A DNA stretch of 64,000 nucleotides from Setophaga petechia (Eukaryota; Chordata; Aves; Passeriformes; Parulidae). This document shows positions 11,232 to 23,914 of the stretch, one piece after another; positions within the stretch are counted from its first letter, which is position 1; the number at the start of each line of letters is the position of its first letter. The position numbers and the translations under genes were made by a program. The notes under the pieces were generated by a model. It searched no databases and was not told the origin of the DNA. It saw only the letters and a program-made list of their open reading frames with translations. The DNA is taken from positions 14,462,258 through 14,526,257 of the forward strand of contig JANCRA010000014.1 of the NCBI GenBank assembly GCA_024362935.1, read 5' to 3'.

Positions 11232-13827
11232 ATGGTGGGAGAGTGTTTCACACTCACGTGCTTATGATGTATTTGCAGACAGGATGATGCTCACTTTGAG
11301 GAAATCCACCTTTGTTACCATGGCACTGTTTCACCTGCTCCAGTGGGTCTATCCAGATCTAGGGAAGTTCAGGTTTTAAATGGATGACCCAGCTGTCTTG
11401 TTTGTAAACTTACAGCAGTGTTTACCAACAGCTGTTTAAGACACGGGATTTTTGCTTAGAAACTATGACAGATCAGGAAAACACAAAGAACAAGCTGTAT
11501 GTGTGTTTATGGTTTTACTTAGCTCATGCTGAGCAGGACAGGCTTTCCTCTGCAATGAGAGGGAAGGTCTGGGCCAGTTGCAGCCTTCTGGGCTCCCTGG
11601 TGGAAGTTGCACAGGTGTTGCTCCCCGGAGCAATGTGCTGCTCTGGAAGGCTGAGGAATTTGCCCTGGTGGTATCTCGGTTCCCTGACAGAGTGTGGCAC
11701 CCCATCCCTGTGTTCCTGGGACCAGGCACCAGCTGGGGGGAGCTGCTGGCAGCCCCACACAGCCCCACTGCCCCTGTGCCATGGACACTGCTGCAGCATC
11801 AGTGCTGTGGTTGGGATTGGAGCTGTTAAAAACCCTTCTCTGTAAAACCAAGTGTCCAATTCCTCCTTTGTGCCTTGGCAGAATCTGAGTGGGGTTGTGT
11901 TTTTCTTTACTATCAGTGTACCTTTCACACCACCAGCAAAAGCAGAAGTGCTCAGCAGCTTGTCCAGAAATGCTTCCCTTTGGTGTCCTGAGCAGCCCAA
12001 AGGAGCAGGGCCAGTCCCTGTGTGTACCATTCTTGATTGGATCCAGTCCTTGTGGTGAGCAGTGACCCCTGCACTCATCATATGCATCAGGAACCTTTTC
12101 TAAACCAGAGAATTAAAGTTCTGTGGAGCACTGCATGGAGCAGTCAGTGTGTCTGAGCAATTCTGCCTGCTCAGCCCTTTGGTGAAGGCAAGAATAAATA
12201 ATGATGGGAGGCCTTTCAGTCAGCCACAGCCATGTTCTGCTGGGTGGTCAGCAGGGCTGGGGACTGTGGCCAAAGCCTTTAACCACTCATCCAAACCAAT
12301 TTGCTCTTTACCTCAAATGTTCCGTGATTTGAAAGCTTTTGGAACAAAGAATAAAAGTTTACAAAATACACCCTCTCTAAATGAGTTTAACAAAGCTCTC
12401 ACAGAAAGCAGAATTGGTGATGCAGTCGTGTTTTCTAAGACATTGTGGCTTTGTGCATAAAACTATCTAAGGAATTTAAATCTTCCTGAACTGAGCTGAA
12501 CTTGAAAATGTTGTTACTACAAATGTTCTTTATTCCAGAGATAGGAAAAGGAATTCTTACCACTTGCTGTCCTTTTTATTCTTGTTGTATTTCAACAGCA
12601 TCAGGTATCTAGATTATGTCTCAAAACTTTGTATAGACTGTATAGGTGAACTGCATGTTCAACAATTCCAGTTTTCAGAGGAGCAATTGGTATGGAAATA
12701 GGTGTTTTTCCTCTGTGATTAATCACAGATCATGAAGTTGTCTGTCTCAGGCCTTGAAAATTCATTCCAAACATAGGTATATTTTTAATATTGAGCATGC
12801 AGATGTGACTAGTGCAGTTTATCTTTTAGTTTATGTCCTGTTTAGTCTTGCTGCACACCAGTGTCATTGGATCATATTATTTGGTTTCCTTTTCTTTCCC
12901 TTCTTCATTACTCAAAATGAATTGAAAAATGAAATTAAATTAATATTTGTCCTTACTGCAAGCCACATATTTCCTCCTCATATCATACAGTTCCCAATTA
13001 TGTTACTGGCATTCAATGAACTGGAAGTATTCAAGATAATAATTTGATTCTGTTTTTAAGGAGAAAATAATTTTGGCATAGAATAGCTAATACAACATGT
13101 AAGCAAAAAGCTGTCAGGCTGTGGATTGTTTATGAAGCAAGTTTTGAAATTCTGTTTTAAGACTGCATGTTTATTCAAGAAAAATGGTTGGAGGTGCTTT
13201 TTTTTTCTTTTCTTTTCTTTTTTTTTTTATTTTAAGAGTCTGTGATATCAATCACAACCTACCTGTTAGGCATAGCTTAATCAACAATCACATAATGAGA
13301 TCAAATATGCTCGGTCAGAAAAATCTGTTTGTGCCTGCTGTTGCTTCTGCCTGGAGCTCTGGGCAAGTTATATAGTACAGCTCTATTTCAGTACCTCCTG
13401 AACATCCAATTATCTGCATTTTCATCTGGTATTAGCCAAAACACTTGCTAAAATCTTGCAAGAATTTAGTAAACATAAATGGAAAAGGAAAAGATATTTC
13501 TAGCAAAGTATTGTTATGTTTAAACCAACAACAATCTTCTGTACATGCATTTTTGGGAATGGAAGTTAATCTTAAAATAGAATTTTTTTTCTTTTAATTA
13601 CATAGTGGTTTATGAATTCTCATGAATTCCTGCTTACTTCACAGATGTGCTCTGGCATAAAACCTCAGTTTGTTACCATGTCCATCTTGTGATGGTAGAG
13701 ACAGTTCTGTTTGGTAGTAACTTCTCTACTCTCATCCCATAATTTCAGAATTAATGCCACTTCCACAGACCTCGCTAACCACCATTCAGAGATAATCCTC
13801 TCTGCTCCAGGCCTTCCTTTCCCTGGT
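11232..13827. other. Intergenic sequence with an 18-bp perfect palindrome
   Basis: This is single-copy DNA with a GC-richer patch at about 11560-11820. An exact palindrome TCTGTGATTAATCACAGA lies at 12712-12729. A T-rich run lies at 13198-13230. No exon is supported. Confidence 0.5.
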
Positions 13828-14481
13828 TGTAAGAGCTGAAATGAGGGATGTGGGACTCCATGCAGCTCTCCAAAATGCAGTTTATTCCCTCCAAGAGTTA
13901 CAGCAGCCCAGGGTGGTGGGTGACAGAGCTGTGCCTACAGCTGGCAGCTCCAGCTGCAGGCAGGCCTGGAGACCCTTTGGTTTTGGTTACAATGCATTAT
14001 AGACTTTTCTTTGCTGAGCATCTTAATGCAGCAGAACCAATCTATACCTTAACTTTTATCTATAGCCTATCATGACTACTATAATTACCATATTCATGTT
14101 ACTATTCTCCAATCATTAAAAGTTAGTACATTACAGTTTAAGGTAGAAGATGTTTTTGTTTTCTTGCAGTGGAAAATTCTGAGACCTTTTTTCTGCTTGC
14201 AACAGCAGCAGGCTTGTTTGCCTGTGCTGTCTTCCTGCTTGGTAAAAACATCTTCTTGTTTGGGGTGGGTTTGTCCTTTGCTCTAAGCCATAAAAACCCC
14301 TTCTAACTAACACACCCTTTGCCTCCTTGGTTATCCAGTAAGACTAGCTCAGCAATTCTTTTATTCTATATCAAAACTTGCTTCCATCTCTATTCCTTCT
14401 TCAGATTCTACATCCAAATATCTTTCTGCTAAGCGTACATGTCTGTGAGATTTCCTTGCCAAACTTTCATCCTTCCCAACA
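13828..14481 (-). mobile_element. Solo LTR of an endogenous retrovirus, minus orientation
   Basis: The element begins TGTAAGAGCT and ends CCCAACA, so it has TG...CA termini. It is flanked by near-matching hexamers, CCTGGT at 13822-13827 and CCTGAT at 14482-14487 (5 of 6), consistent with a 6-bp target duplication as made by class II (ERVK-like) avian elements. Read on the minus strand, an AATAAA lies near the 3' end (complement of TTTATT near 13882), which sets the orientation. From memory the sequence matches a common passerine LTR. No internal retroviral genes or second LTR lie beside it, so it is a solo LTR. The family name is not claimed. Confidence 0.7.
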
Positions 14482-16820
14482 CCTGATATGCAGGATGGCA
14501 CAGAATTTGGTGGGTTTGGCTGTTGTCAGGCTTGATCATCTCCTTTCTGGTGACACAATTAACCCCCCTGTTACCCTAACGAGGTTTGAATTGTGTGTCC
14601 TGCCCCTCCTGCCCTGCCCTCTCTGCTCTGGGTGCAGCTCAGCCTGGCCACAGTGCCAGGGTGGGTGGGCAGGGGTTGTCCCCTCCTGGTGGGAGCAGGC
14701 ACAGAGAGCTGCTGTCTGTGCCTGTTGCTCGTTGGGCTTTTTGTTTGTGTGTCACTGCAGCTTAGCCTCATGTTTCAGGTCTTTAGAAATGGTGGTGTGT
14801 TTAGCACTGATCAGATTAACGTGACAAAATTAATAAAGTGCTTTAATACACAGGGTGAAGAGACTGAAGGGAATTGAAATTAGGGAGACAGAAGAACAAA
14901 GGCACTTCTTAAAAGAACATTTTTAGCAGGAGCTTAACATTATAAAGATTAATAGGAATTAATTTGCATATATAATGCAGTGTACAGAACACAATTCAAA
15001 CTGACTACCAATTCTACAAACACTATTATTGTAAAAGAAGAGCTACATAAAATAGGCATATCTGTTTTCTTGCCCTGGCCTAGCAGGCATGCTTGACTAA
15101 AGGTGCAGCAAGTGCTAGTAATTTCCAGATTTTCTTGTGTCATGTGCCTTTGCCTTGGACTGCACAGGCACAGCCATCCTGTGTGCTGGCTCTAGTGTGA
15201 GTACTCTGATTTTATAGCAGATCAAAGTATACCCACTTATAAGGAATGATAACACCAATAATCAACATTTATAACAATGTTGAGCCAAAAAAATATTGAG
15301 AGTCTACTGGTTGGTTGCTTAAGGAAGTAAGGATAAAAAACCTCAGGAAGAATCAAGAACAGAAGTTTTATGCAGTGTCCCCCAGTACATTAATGTGCAA
15401 GCTTCACCCCAGAATATACAGGTCAAACTGAATATGTTCAGCCTCTGTTTTTCTATTCCTCTGGGTATTCCCTGCTCATCTTTTCCCAGTGTAAACTGCT
15501 GTAGGGGTATCCATTATCTGCCCAGTTGCAGTGTGTATTACAGTGCTATGGAAGGCACAAGTCTGGGGAGCAGCTAAACAGCCCAACCCTGTTCCCAGTG
15601 CACTCCTGACCGAAGAACAGCATCCTCCTCCTGCATGAAGGCAGATTTACTTGTTGGGGGTGTGCCTTTGGTTTCCAGCTTCTGCAAACCTCCATCCTCA
15701 CAGCCTGCTCCAACACCTCTGCATTGGCACAATCTGCCTTGTGAGGTCTTGCATAAAGATGTTGTACAAAGAGCAGTAGGAGGGGAGCTGGACACAATCT
15801 CAGGAAGATTCTGACTAAACAAGGTGGCTCACATGGGCAGAGGTGTCCTCAGGACAGCTTGTTAGGAACCAGGCTGCAATAAGGGCTGGCTTGTAGCTGC
15901 TCCTTGTGTCAGCTAATGACTGCTGGGGGTGAAGAGATTTTATCCCAGGGCTCAGATAACACACCATGAAGCACTGATCAGTGGCATTGCAGTGTCTACA
16001 GAGACATTTAGTATCTGGAAAGATTGCAGTTTGGACAGGTGAAGGCTGCTGCACCTATTTGGAGTCACTGTGTGCTTCCTTTCCAAATGCATTCGTTGCT
16101 CTGCAATGCAGTTTGGGGTTTATAGAGAAAAGCTTCTTTGAGCAAAACTTCCTTCTTATCATGAGAATGAACATGTCCCCAAGGCCAGGAGTCCCTTGTC
16201 TTCAGCCTCTGTACGCCAGCCCTTGGGAGTGGTGCTGCTTCACACTAGGATGGAATAGCTGGGGCCTCAGTTTTAATTTTTTTCTTTCATTATTTATCCT
16301 CTCACCCACAGAGCACATCTATGGGTTCTGCAGGTAGCATGCTGCCCTCAGCCATTTTCTGCTCTGGAATAAGGAATCCCCAAAAATCCAGGCAAATACA
16401 GAGTTAGTGGATTGATCCAAGCTGGATCACACCATTAAGGGTGGCCTGTCATTTACAAAATAGGTTTGAGATTGGTTTGTTTGCTGCAGCTGGAAACCTT
16501 CATTTCATTACACAAATTATTTCTCTGAAAGCTGCTAAGAAGGATTGTGGTCTATAATTAGAATAATACCCCACAGGATTACGTTCACAAATGTAATTAT
16601 ATAATCATTTAGAACTAAATTGTGCCATGAAACTACAGGGTTTTTAAAACGGTACTAGCATTTCTGGAGGGTTCTTTTTAAGATTTTCTGTTGTAATGCA
16701 GTTGCCACAGGCCAATTAGAAAGACTTCCAGCTCAGCTGAGAGCTCCTCCCTCCTTTTCCTATCAATAGTTTGAGATTAATCAAGATTAGAGTTTGTATT
16801 CAAATACCTGCTGTGGTTCA
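14482..16820. other. Intergenic sequence
   Basis: Single-copy DNA with a GC-rich patch at about 14590-14770. Nothing beyond short unsupported open frames was seen. Confidence 0.5.
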
Positions 16821-17140
16821 GAACCAGTTGGTGGCACTGGGACCAGATGCAGGTAGTTCAGAACCAGTTAATGGCACTAAAACCAGGTGCAGGTCGTTCA
16901 GAACCAGTTATTGGCACTGGCATCAGGTGCAGGGGGTTCAGAACCAGTTATCAGCGCTGGGATCAGGTGCAGGTGATTCAGAACCAGTTATCAGCTCTGG
17001 GATCAGGTGCAGGGGGTTCAGAACCAGTTATCAACACTGGGATCAGGTGCAGGGGGTTCAGAACCAGTTATCAGCTCTGGGATCAGGTGCAGGTGATTCA
17101 GAACCAGTTATCAGCACTGGGACCAGGTGCAGGGGGTTTG
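16821..17140. repeat. 40-bp minisatellite, eight copies
   Basis: Eight units of exactly 40 bp begin GAACCAGTT and carry a shared CAGGTGCAGG core. Units 4 to 8 are close to one another; units 1 to 3 at the left edge are more diverged. No unit has gained or lost a base. The open frames across it (16771-17154, 16847-17491) simply read through the repeat and have no family resemblance. Confidence 0.95.
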
Positions 17141-19010
17141 CTTGCAGTGTTTAGGGTGCAGTGGTGTAAGCTGGAGCGTGTCTGTCAGAGGTCCAAGGGA
17201 AAGGCTGCTCTGCTCCCCTTTGGTGCTGCAGTGCTGTTCAGAGCAGCCCAGGAGGTGGTGAGAGGGTTCTCTGGGGCAGAGTGTCCCAGCTCTGTGTCAG
17301 GGAGAGCTGTTTGTGCCCACAGGGGAGGTGATTCCTGTGTCCAGAGCCAGCCTGGCTGTCCAGCCTCACCCATGGACCTGCTGCAGGGTGTTCTGAGGGG
17401 GTGCTGGAGCTGCTCTGCCCCTGTCCTCCCTGCAGCCATGCCCAGGACAGCCTTTGGATCCATTCCTGTGCTGGGAACGTGGATGCACTGATCCCTTGGC
17501 ATACCTGAACCTGAGTGTGTTGCTGCAGCTCGTGGATGAACGTTGACACAAAACTATTTCACACTAAATTAGTTTCACTGCTCTCCTGCCTGAAATGAAT
17601 CATAAATACTAAATAAAGTAGTTTTTCTTTTCTTTTTCACATTTGCAGAGCCCTTTTTAATAGCACTTTTATTAACACTGTTGATATGGCATCAAGGTGA
17701 ACCTTTTACCTCAGTTTCCTCACTCACTATGCCTTGTCTGTTGCACACACAAAACTGTACCAGAAGGTTTGTTTAGTGCTGCAAAACTGCAGAAATAGGA
17801 GCAGTACCTTGCCCTGTTTTATTAGGAATTCATCCACTGTCCTTTCAGGTTGCAAACCCCTGGTTAGTAAGTCAATGGGCAATAGCAGGGTAAACTAATG
17901 AGGTTCTACAATATTTGCAACCTGAGAAAGGCAAATATTTCACAGAGCTCTCCAATTATCTCTGGTAGCCTTGTACACTTCTAATGAGCACAAGGTAATC
18001 AGCCTATCTCTTCACTGTATTAACAAGAGCCACTTAAAATTCTCCAGGATTCCTGTGGAGAACTGATCTATGGACCCAAATGGATAAATAAAGAGGTGGT
18101 GCAATTACCACTTCAAGGACTTCAAGGGCTGCCATGCTATTCCCAGGGCTGGCTGCCTCTGCCTGTGCTGTGTTTTGCTGATGCCTTTATTGTCTGCAAA
18201 CTAAAGAGACAGTGATTTTGGAATGGCAAGGGTGCTTTAGCAGCAGCTTCATCTGGCTGCTGTGAGACTACAAAAATCATTCTCCTCCAAGACAGCAGCT
18301 CCTAACAAGGTGTTCAGCTGCCAGCTCACAGCTCAAGCAGTGCAGCTGGGCAAGAAACAGGATGTCAGAAAACACCAACCTGCAAACAGCAGCAGCTGCT
18401 GGCTGGGCTTTCACCATCCCATCCCTGGTCAGGGGCAGCAGGAGGCTCCCAGGGAGCAGCCAGCAGCTCCATGGGCTCCTGCTTTGGGAGGGAGCCTCCC
18501 TTCCACAGCCTCCCATGGCAAGGAGGGGCCAGGACAGCACCTGGAGCTGTGGAAACAGGAGCACAGCAGAGGTGTGGGGTGGTGGGAAGAGCTAAATGTG
18601 CTCTTCTGTGTGTTTACCATTTACCTTAACACCCTGGAGGCTAAAGATGAAGAATACAGATCAAATGTTAGATGCTTCTGGTCAGCAACAGCAGCTAGAT
18701 TTGTTTGAGATCTTTTAAAATGAGGACAGGAAAAATTGTTGCTCAAATGGATTTTTCCTGTGAGATTGGAATGTACAGAAATTTGTTAATACTGTAGAGA
18801 AACTTGGAAAGGAAAGAGAATTTGTGAACACTCTCCATTCCAAAAGTCTGTGTCATAGTGAAATCCATTTATAATCAGAGGTTCACAGGAAAAAAAATCA
18901 GTCATTTAAAAAATGTGAACTGACAGCCAGTATCCTTTCTAATTCCCTAATCTGCAGCTGTGCTGAATTCAAACATGCACTTTTGGATGCTCAGGAGATT
19001 GTTTGTTGAT
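17141..19010. other. Intergenic sequence
   Basis: GC-richer, CpG-poor patches (17150-17500 and 18290-18600) alternate with AT-rich DNA. Frames of up to 148 codons in these patches lack conserved domains or exon boundaries, and I treat them as chance. Confidence 0.5.
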
Positions 19011-19097
19011 TGGTGTAACTGTAAGTCCAGGGGGTACTGAAAGTGGAAGAACATACTGAGGTATGTTTTAGTAACCCCTGGACTTGCAGTTCCACCA
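19011..19097. other. Long near-perfect inverted repeat (hairpin); pre-miRNA-like or MITE-like
   Basis: The arms 19011-19038 and 19070-19097 are 28 nt each and complementary at 25 of 28 positions; in a plus-strand RNA one further position is a U-G pair. The 31-nt loop (19039-19069) contains its own seven-base stem, AACATAC (19050-19056) with GTATGTT (19061-19067). Size and pairing fit a microRNA precursor of about 87 nt. CAGGGG/CCCCTG inside the arms is also reminiscent of hAT-type terminal repeats, but no flanking target duplication was found. The structure is seen directly; the function is unknown. Confidence 0.6.
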
Positions 19098-22000
19098 CAT
19101 GGTTGTGTGTCCTTACAGCTCATATCACATGGGTTTGTAGCACACCTCAGTTTAGGGTTTTTCTCTGTTGTCCCTGTAAGAGAATCAGAATTGCAGAGCT
19201 GAGGTTTTGAGTTGTGTCTTTGTCTTGGAGCAGGAGCTGAAGGGACAGGTCCCTCTGTTCCACAGCCCTTCAGTGCCTGCTGAGGTGTGGCTGCCACTGA
19301 ATTTTTCACTGCACCCCAACACCAGCCCATCACATCCTCTCTGTCCCTGCTGCCTGAGTGGAGCCCTGCAGTTTCAGTCCTCACACAGCACCAAGAATAT
19401 CAAAATTCTGTCCAAAGTGCAAGTGAAAAGCTTCATCCAGCAATGCAGCCGCCCCAGGATTTGCTGCTGAGAAAGTTCAAAGCCCAGAAAGAGCTGGGAG
19501 TGTCATGAGGCACCAGCTGACTGCCAGTGCAGCCAGCAAGGGCAGCAATCTGGGGAGAATAAGGAGAAAAATAAGTGTTAATATGAGTGAAGTGATGTGG
19601 CTGTGTATAAAAGCAGGGGTTTAATCTTGTGATACCTTTTCCTTTGGCTTATGATGACATTAGGCTCTCTAAAGGTTTATTATGTGCAGCTGGATGTACA
19701 TCAGCCTATTTATTAGTCATCACAAGGTTGTTGACATTATTTCCACAGTGCTTTTACATTAAGAGCTTACTGAAATGATATATTTGTTAGGGTACCAAAG
19801 TAATTTCCTCATATCAGGACAGCTTAGAAATACAGGGACCTAAGCTGTTGCTGTAATGAATTTTCTGCCTCTCACAGGGATATTTATCCAATCTGTTCTG
19901 TAAACAGAGAAATTAGTTCAGACTTGTGCAAATGCTTTAATTACACTTAACTGGATTAATGGCTCTACTCTGAGGAAATGTTGTTTCCTTAGACAAGACA
20001 GTGTGACCAGGTCAGAGATGTATTTTTAAACCCAGCCTGGTGCCTCTGTGTGAGCTGGGCTGGTGATGCCTTGCTGGCCCCGAGCAATTGGGTTGGGATG
20101 TGAGGATCTGTGTTTGGGTTCAGGGTTTGTGACAACTTCTCTCTTCAAGCTCACTTCTTTCAGACAGATTTCTCTTGGAACCTCCAAATGGTGACAGTTT
20201 CACAGCCATCTTTCTTTCCATGTGAGTGAACTAAGATTTTATGGTGAATATTTGCTTATCCATTACCTAAAGGTGAATGCAGCAAATCATGTTAAAGGCT
20301 TCCAGTCTGCTTTCCTTGACTATATTGTGTCAGCTTGAGCAGCTTGCTCAGACATTCAGTAACTGTTGGAGGAGTGACAGATGCTTTGTTGCTTTGGTGG
20401 CTTCTGCATTCCTTTAGAGCAGCCCCAGCCGTGTCCTGAGTGAAACATGCAGCAAAACCCCAGGCAGCCCATCCCAGGCACAGCTCCCTGCATCTTCCAA
20501 AACCACTCTTTGACCCTGAGAAGGATTGGATTTCTAATCCCACCTTGCCCTCATCCTCTGATTAAATTGCTGCAGCCAGCTTCCTGCTCAAGGTGCTGCT
20601 TTCAAAGTGGTATTGCAGCATTTCTATTTCATTTTCACCTCAGTGAAACAAAGTACAGCTTGAGACAGGGGTGAAGGTCCCAAAGCAGAGCCTGGATCGA
20701 AAAGAAACATCTCTAAAGGTTTGATGGTGTCCATCCCCAGGGGCTCAAGCACCTCCAGGGCTCCCTGTGCACTGCTCTGAGTGAGTGCCTGGAACAGCCC
20801 TTGGCAGCTCATCAGTGCTGACACTGAGCTCTAAAAGTTATTTATTGTCCTTTCTTATTGCATTCAAGCTAAACCTGATGAGTGGTCCAAGGTCTCATGG
20901 ACCACAGGCAAAAGGACACCTTGAAATTCCACTCTTCTCACCTTCTCAGGGTTCTGTGCAGGAACGTCTGTGCTTTCCACAGATATGCAAAATGTCAGCA
21001 CGGTCACCTCTGCTGTTCCTAGAGGTTCTGGGATTTCTTTGTGGAATGGCAACACTCAGCTTCCCCTCCCCACCTCTGCCCTGCTGCAGCTCCCATTCCT
21101 CCACCCTTTGGCCATTCAGAGGGAGCAGCTCAGCTTCCACTTCACCTGCCACAGTCTGAATCAGAGATCCCAGAGAGCTGTGGAGTTCCGCTGGTTTCCT
21201 GGAGCTCCTGAGACCAGAATTCCTTCTCAGCCACAGCTGCAGTAGGAAAGTCTTCATGGCATATTCCAGTAGTGTCTTTGGAATGTTTTCCAATTAGCTG
21301 TTTCTGATAAAAACATGTTTGCTATAAATATTACATACACAGGTAGATTTCAGGCAAAGTAAATATCATCACACACTTCTATACAAAAATGAATGTTGAC
21401 TTTGATCATTAAAAAGAAGAAAAAAAATTACACTTTTTGTCAATATTGGAAGATACTGTTGCTAAAAAGACATCTGTGAGCTCTGTTCTATAGAAGGTTT
21501 GAAATAGCTCTATACAGAAAATAGGGAAAGACCAGGATTGTCAGATCCTTCCAGAAAGGAATTCAGCTACAATCCAAGTGTGGCATGGCACTGAGCAGCT
21601 CACCTTACCTTGCCCTGAACAGGATCCCTAAATTCAGCATGTGTGAATTCCCTGTAATTTAGAGTTCACTGCAAGTAGCCTTGTGTCTCTTTTGATTTAA
21701 AATATTCCAGATTTGCAGTGGTTCACCTCAGGAGAGGGAGTCTTCCCCAGCTTTCTAATATTACATTGAGTGGAAATGCCATCAGCATTTATCATTTAAA
21801 CTTTGCTGAATACATCAAACTGCAGATTTCATTGCTCCTGCAGAAGGAGAGAGGGAGGGAATTGTGTTAAATGCTCTGTGCTTGTGCCAGGAGGCTGTTG
21901 CTGCTCCAGGAGCAGCTGTGCCTGTGGGCAGAGGAATCTCCAGTGTCCCTGCAGTGCCCAGTGTGGCTGGGAGGATGCCCAGGGTCACCTCTGTGTGTGA

Positions 22001-22156
22001 GCTGTGCCCTGAGCTCACACCCTGTGCTGGGAAAAGGCTCAGGCCTGGTTCCCAGAGCTCCTCTTGGAACCAGGATTTGAACAGGACTGTAGTGGGTGGG
22101 GGATTTTAGCCAGGGAACAGAGGCAGAATTTGGTTATTTCCCCATTCAGCACAGCA
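19098..22156. other. Intergenic sequence
   Basis: Single-copy DNA. Patches at about 20420-20560, 20750-21240 and 21840-22080 are GC-richer but CpG-poor. No exon or repeat family was recognised. Confidence 0.5.
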
Positions 22157-22405
22157 GCACAGCCCTGGGGCACAGAGAGCAGCTCTGTCTGTCACAAGGG
22201 GGGCTCATTCTCCTTTCTTTATGTTCCCCAAAACAGGAGCACAGCCCTGGGGAACAGAGAGCAGCTCTGTCTGTCACAGGGGGGGCTCATTCTCCTTTCT
22301 TTATGTTCCCCAAAACAGCAGCACAGAGAGAGCTGCTTTGTCCATCATGTACCTGACTGGAAGGGGCTCATTCTCCTTTCTTTCTGTTCCCCAAAACAGG
22401 AGCAG
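22157..22405. repeat. 82-bp tandem triplication
   Basis: Three units start at 22157, 22239 and 22321 (spacing 82). Each contains GCTCATTCTCCTTTCTTT followed by TGTTCCCCAAAACAG. The first two are nearly identical (GCACAGCCCTGGGG, then AGCAGCTCTGTCTGTCACA). The third has a diverged left half. Open frames through it are repeat artefacts. Confidence 0.9.
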
Positions 22406-23526
22406 GTCAGCCCAAGTCAGAGGAGCTGCACTGGCACTGAGTGCTCAGATTGAAACTCCTCAGCTCTGCTTCTCCTGGAGCTGGTGGGGAGGGAAATGCT
22501 TACAAGCAAAACGAGAATTTCTCAGCACTTGCTTGGCTTTAGGAAGTGTAATCACTTGTGTTATTACCATAAAACAAATATCTTGGAGGTTTTGCCAGTT
22601 TTTAGTGAGCTACTGAAAGCTATACCGAAAAATGGTGTTAGTGAGAAAAAACACACAAAATAAAAGTCACCGCTCTCCCTTTGCAGAGGCAGCAACAGAA
22701 AAAGCTAAATATCAGTTTTCATAGCAAAATTGCTATTTGTTGGTGAATCAGTTTCATGCATATAAAGAGTGCTTGGGGATTTTGCTCCCATGCATGTTTA
22801 TTTATGAAATGGAAAGGAAGCAGAAATTTTGAGTAGTCCCATGGTACAACCCAGAGCTGAAATGTAAAGACAGAATGCAAAAGCCAGTGATGCTAATAAT
22901 AGAAATGCAAGGTCTCTGAGGGTGAGCTTGATCTGTGGGGAATGCCAGGGCTGTTGCAATCAGGAAAGAAAGGATTCTTCTGCTTCACTTCTCCCTAAAA
23001 ATTCAGGAAAGCTTTTAGTTTGTTTTAAACTTGTGCTTCACAAAATCTGGTGGCAATCATGACCTGAAGGAGCAGTGCAGAAGCAAACCACGAGCCCAGC
23101 AGCTCTAGAGCCTGAGGGCAGAGTGAACAGCCAGGTTTTGGCTTTGTGACATTCAAGGGAGAAGATTTATTCCCTCCAGGCTGGCTTTGACCTTGCCAGC
23201 CTGCACAGGGCTGAGGGGTCCCCTCTGCTACCTCTGAGATAAAATGCTGCTATGGCTTCTGCTGCTGGCATGAGCAGTGAGCATCCTGCCTCAGCAGCAA
23301 ACAGGCACCAGCACAGGGAAGGTCCCCACGAGGTGCACTCACCCTCCCTCATCCCCTCACTGCTGCACTAAGATCCTTGGGCACATTTATTTCAAATTCC
23401 AGTGGTGTGTGCCAGTGCACTCTCCCATCATGCAGCTTTGCCATTGGAATTGTGTCTGTGTTTATTTGTTCTCTCTGGCAGCATTTAATACCTTTTTAGG
23501 TTTAGTTTTCTTCCCTTTGCCCTCTG
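22406..23526. other. Intergenic sequence
   Basis: Single-copy DNA. No feature is supported. Confidence 0.5.
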
Positions 23527-23532
23527 TCCCTG

Positions 23533-23914
23533 TGTGATGGTGTTCACAGGGGTCTGAGGATGAGGGAAAAGACGAAGATCTGACTCCATGTTTCAGAAGG
23601 CTGATTTATTATTTTATTATATGTATTATATTAAAACTATAATAACAGAATAGAAGAAAGGATTTCATCAGAAGGCTAGCTAAAAATAAAAAAAGAAGGA
23701 ATGAATAACAAGGCTTGTGTCTCAGACAGAGTCCAAGCCAGTTGACTGTGATTGGCCATTAATTAGAGACAACCACATGAGACCAATCACAGATGCACCT
23801 GTTGCATTCCACAGCAGCAGATAACCATTGTTTACAGTTTGTTCCTGAGGCCTCTCAGCTTCTCAGGAGGTAAAATCCTAAGGAAAGAGTTTTTCATAAA
23901 AGATGCCTGTGACA
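23533..23914 (-). mobile_element. Solo LTR (382 bp) with perfect 6-bp target duplication, ERVK-like
   Basis: The termini are TGTGATGGTG and CCTGTGACA. The hexamer TCCCTG flanks it exactly on both sides (23527-23532 and 23915-23920). A 6-bp duplication is typical of class II (ERVK-like) avian retroviral insertions. AATAAA motifs on the minus strand (complement of the TTTATTATTTTATTAT tract near 23605) place the polyadenylation region there and set the orientation. A pair of inverted CCAAT-type boxes, CTGTGATTGG (23746-23755) and CCAATCACAG (23783-23792), is conserved in the copy at 40531. No internal genes are present. Confidence 0.85.

Noticed and set aside
16821..17140. CRISPR-like regular repeat
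   Set aside because: Units are contiguous with no unique spacers, the organism is a vertebrate, and no cas genes exist.
16771..17491. Frames across the 40-bp array
   Set aside because: The repeat is non-coding in character; 40 is not divisible by three and no splice or start context supports translation.
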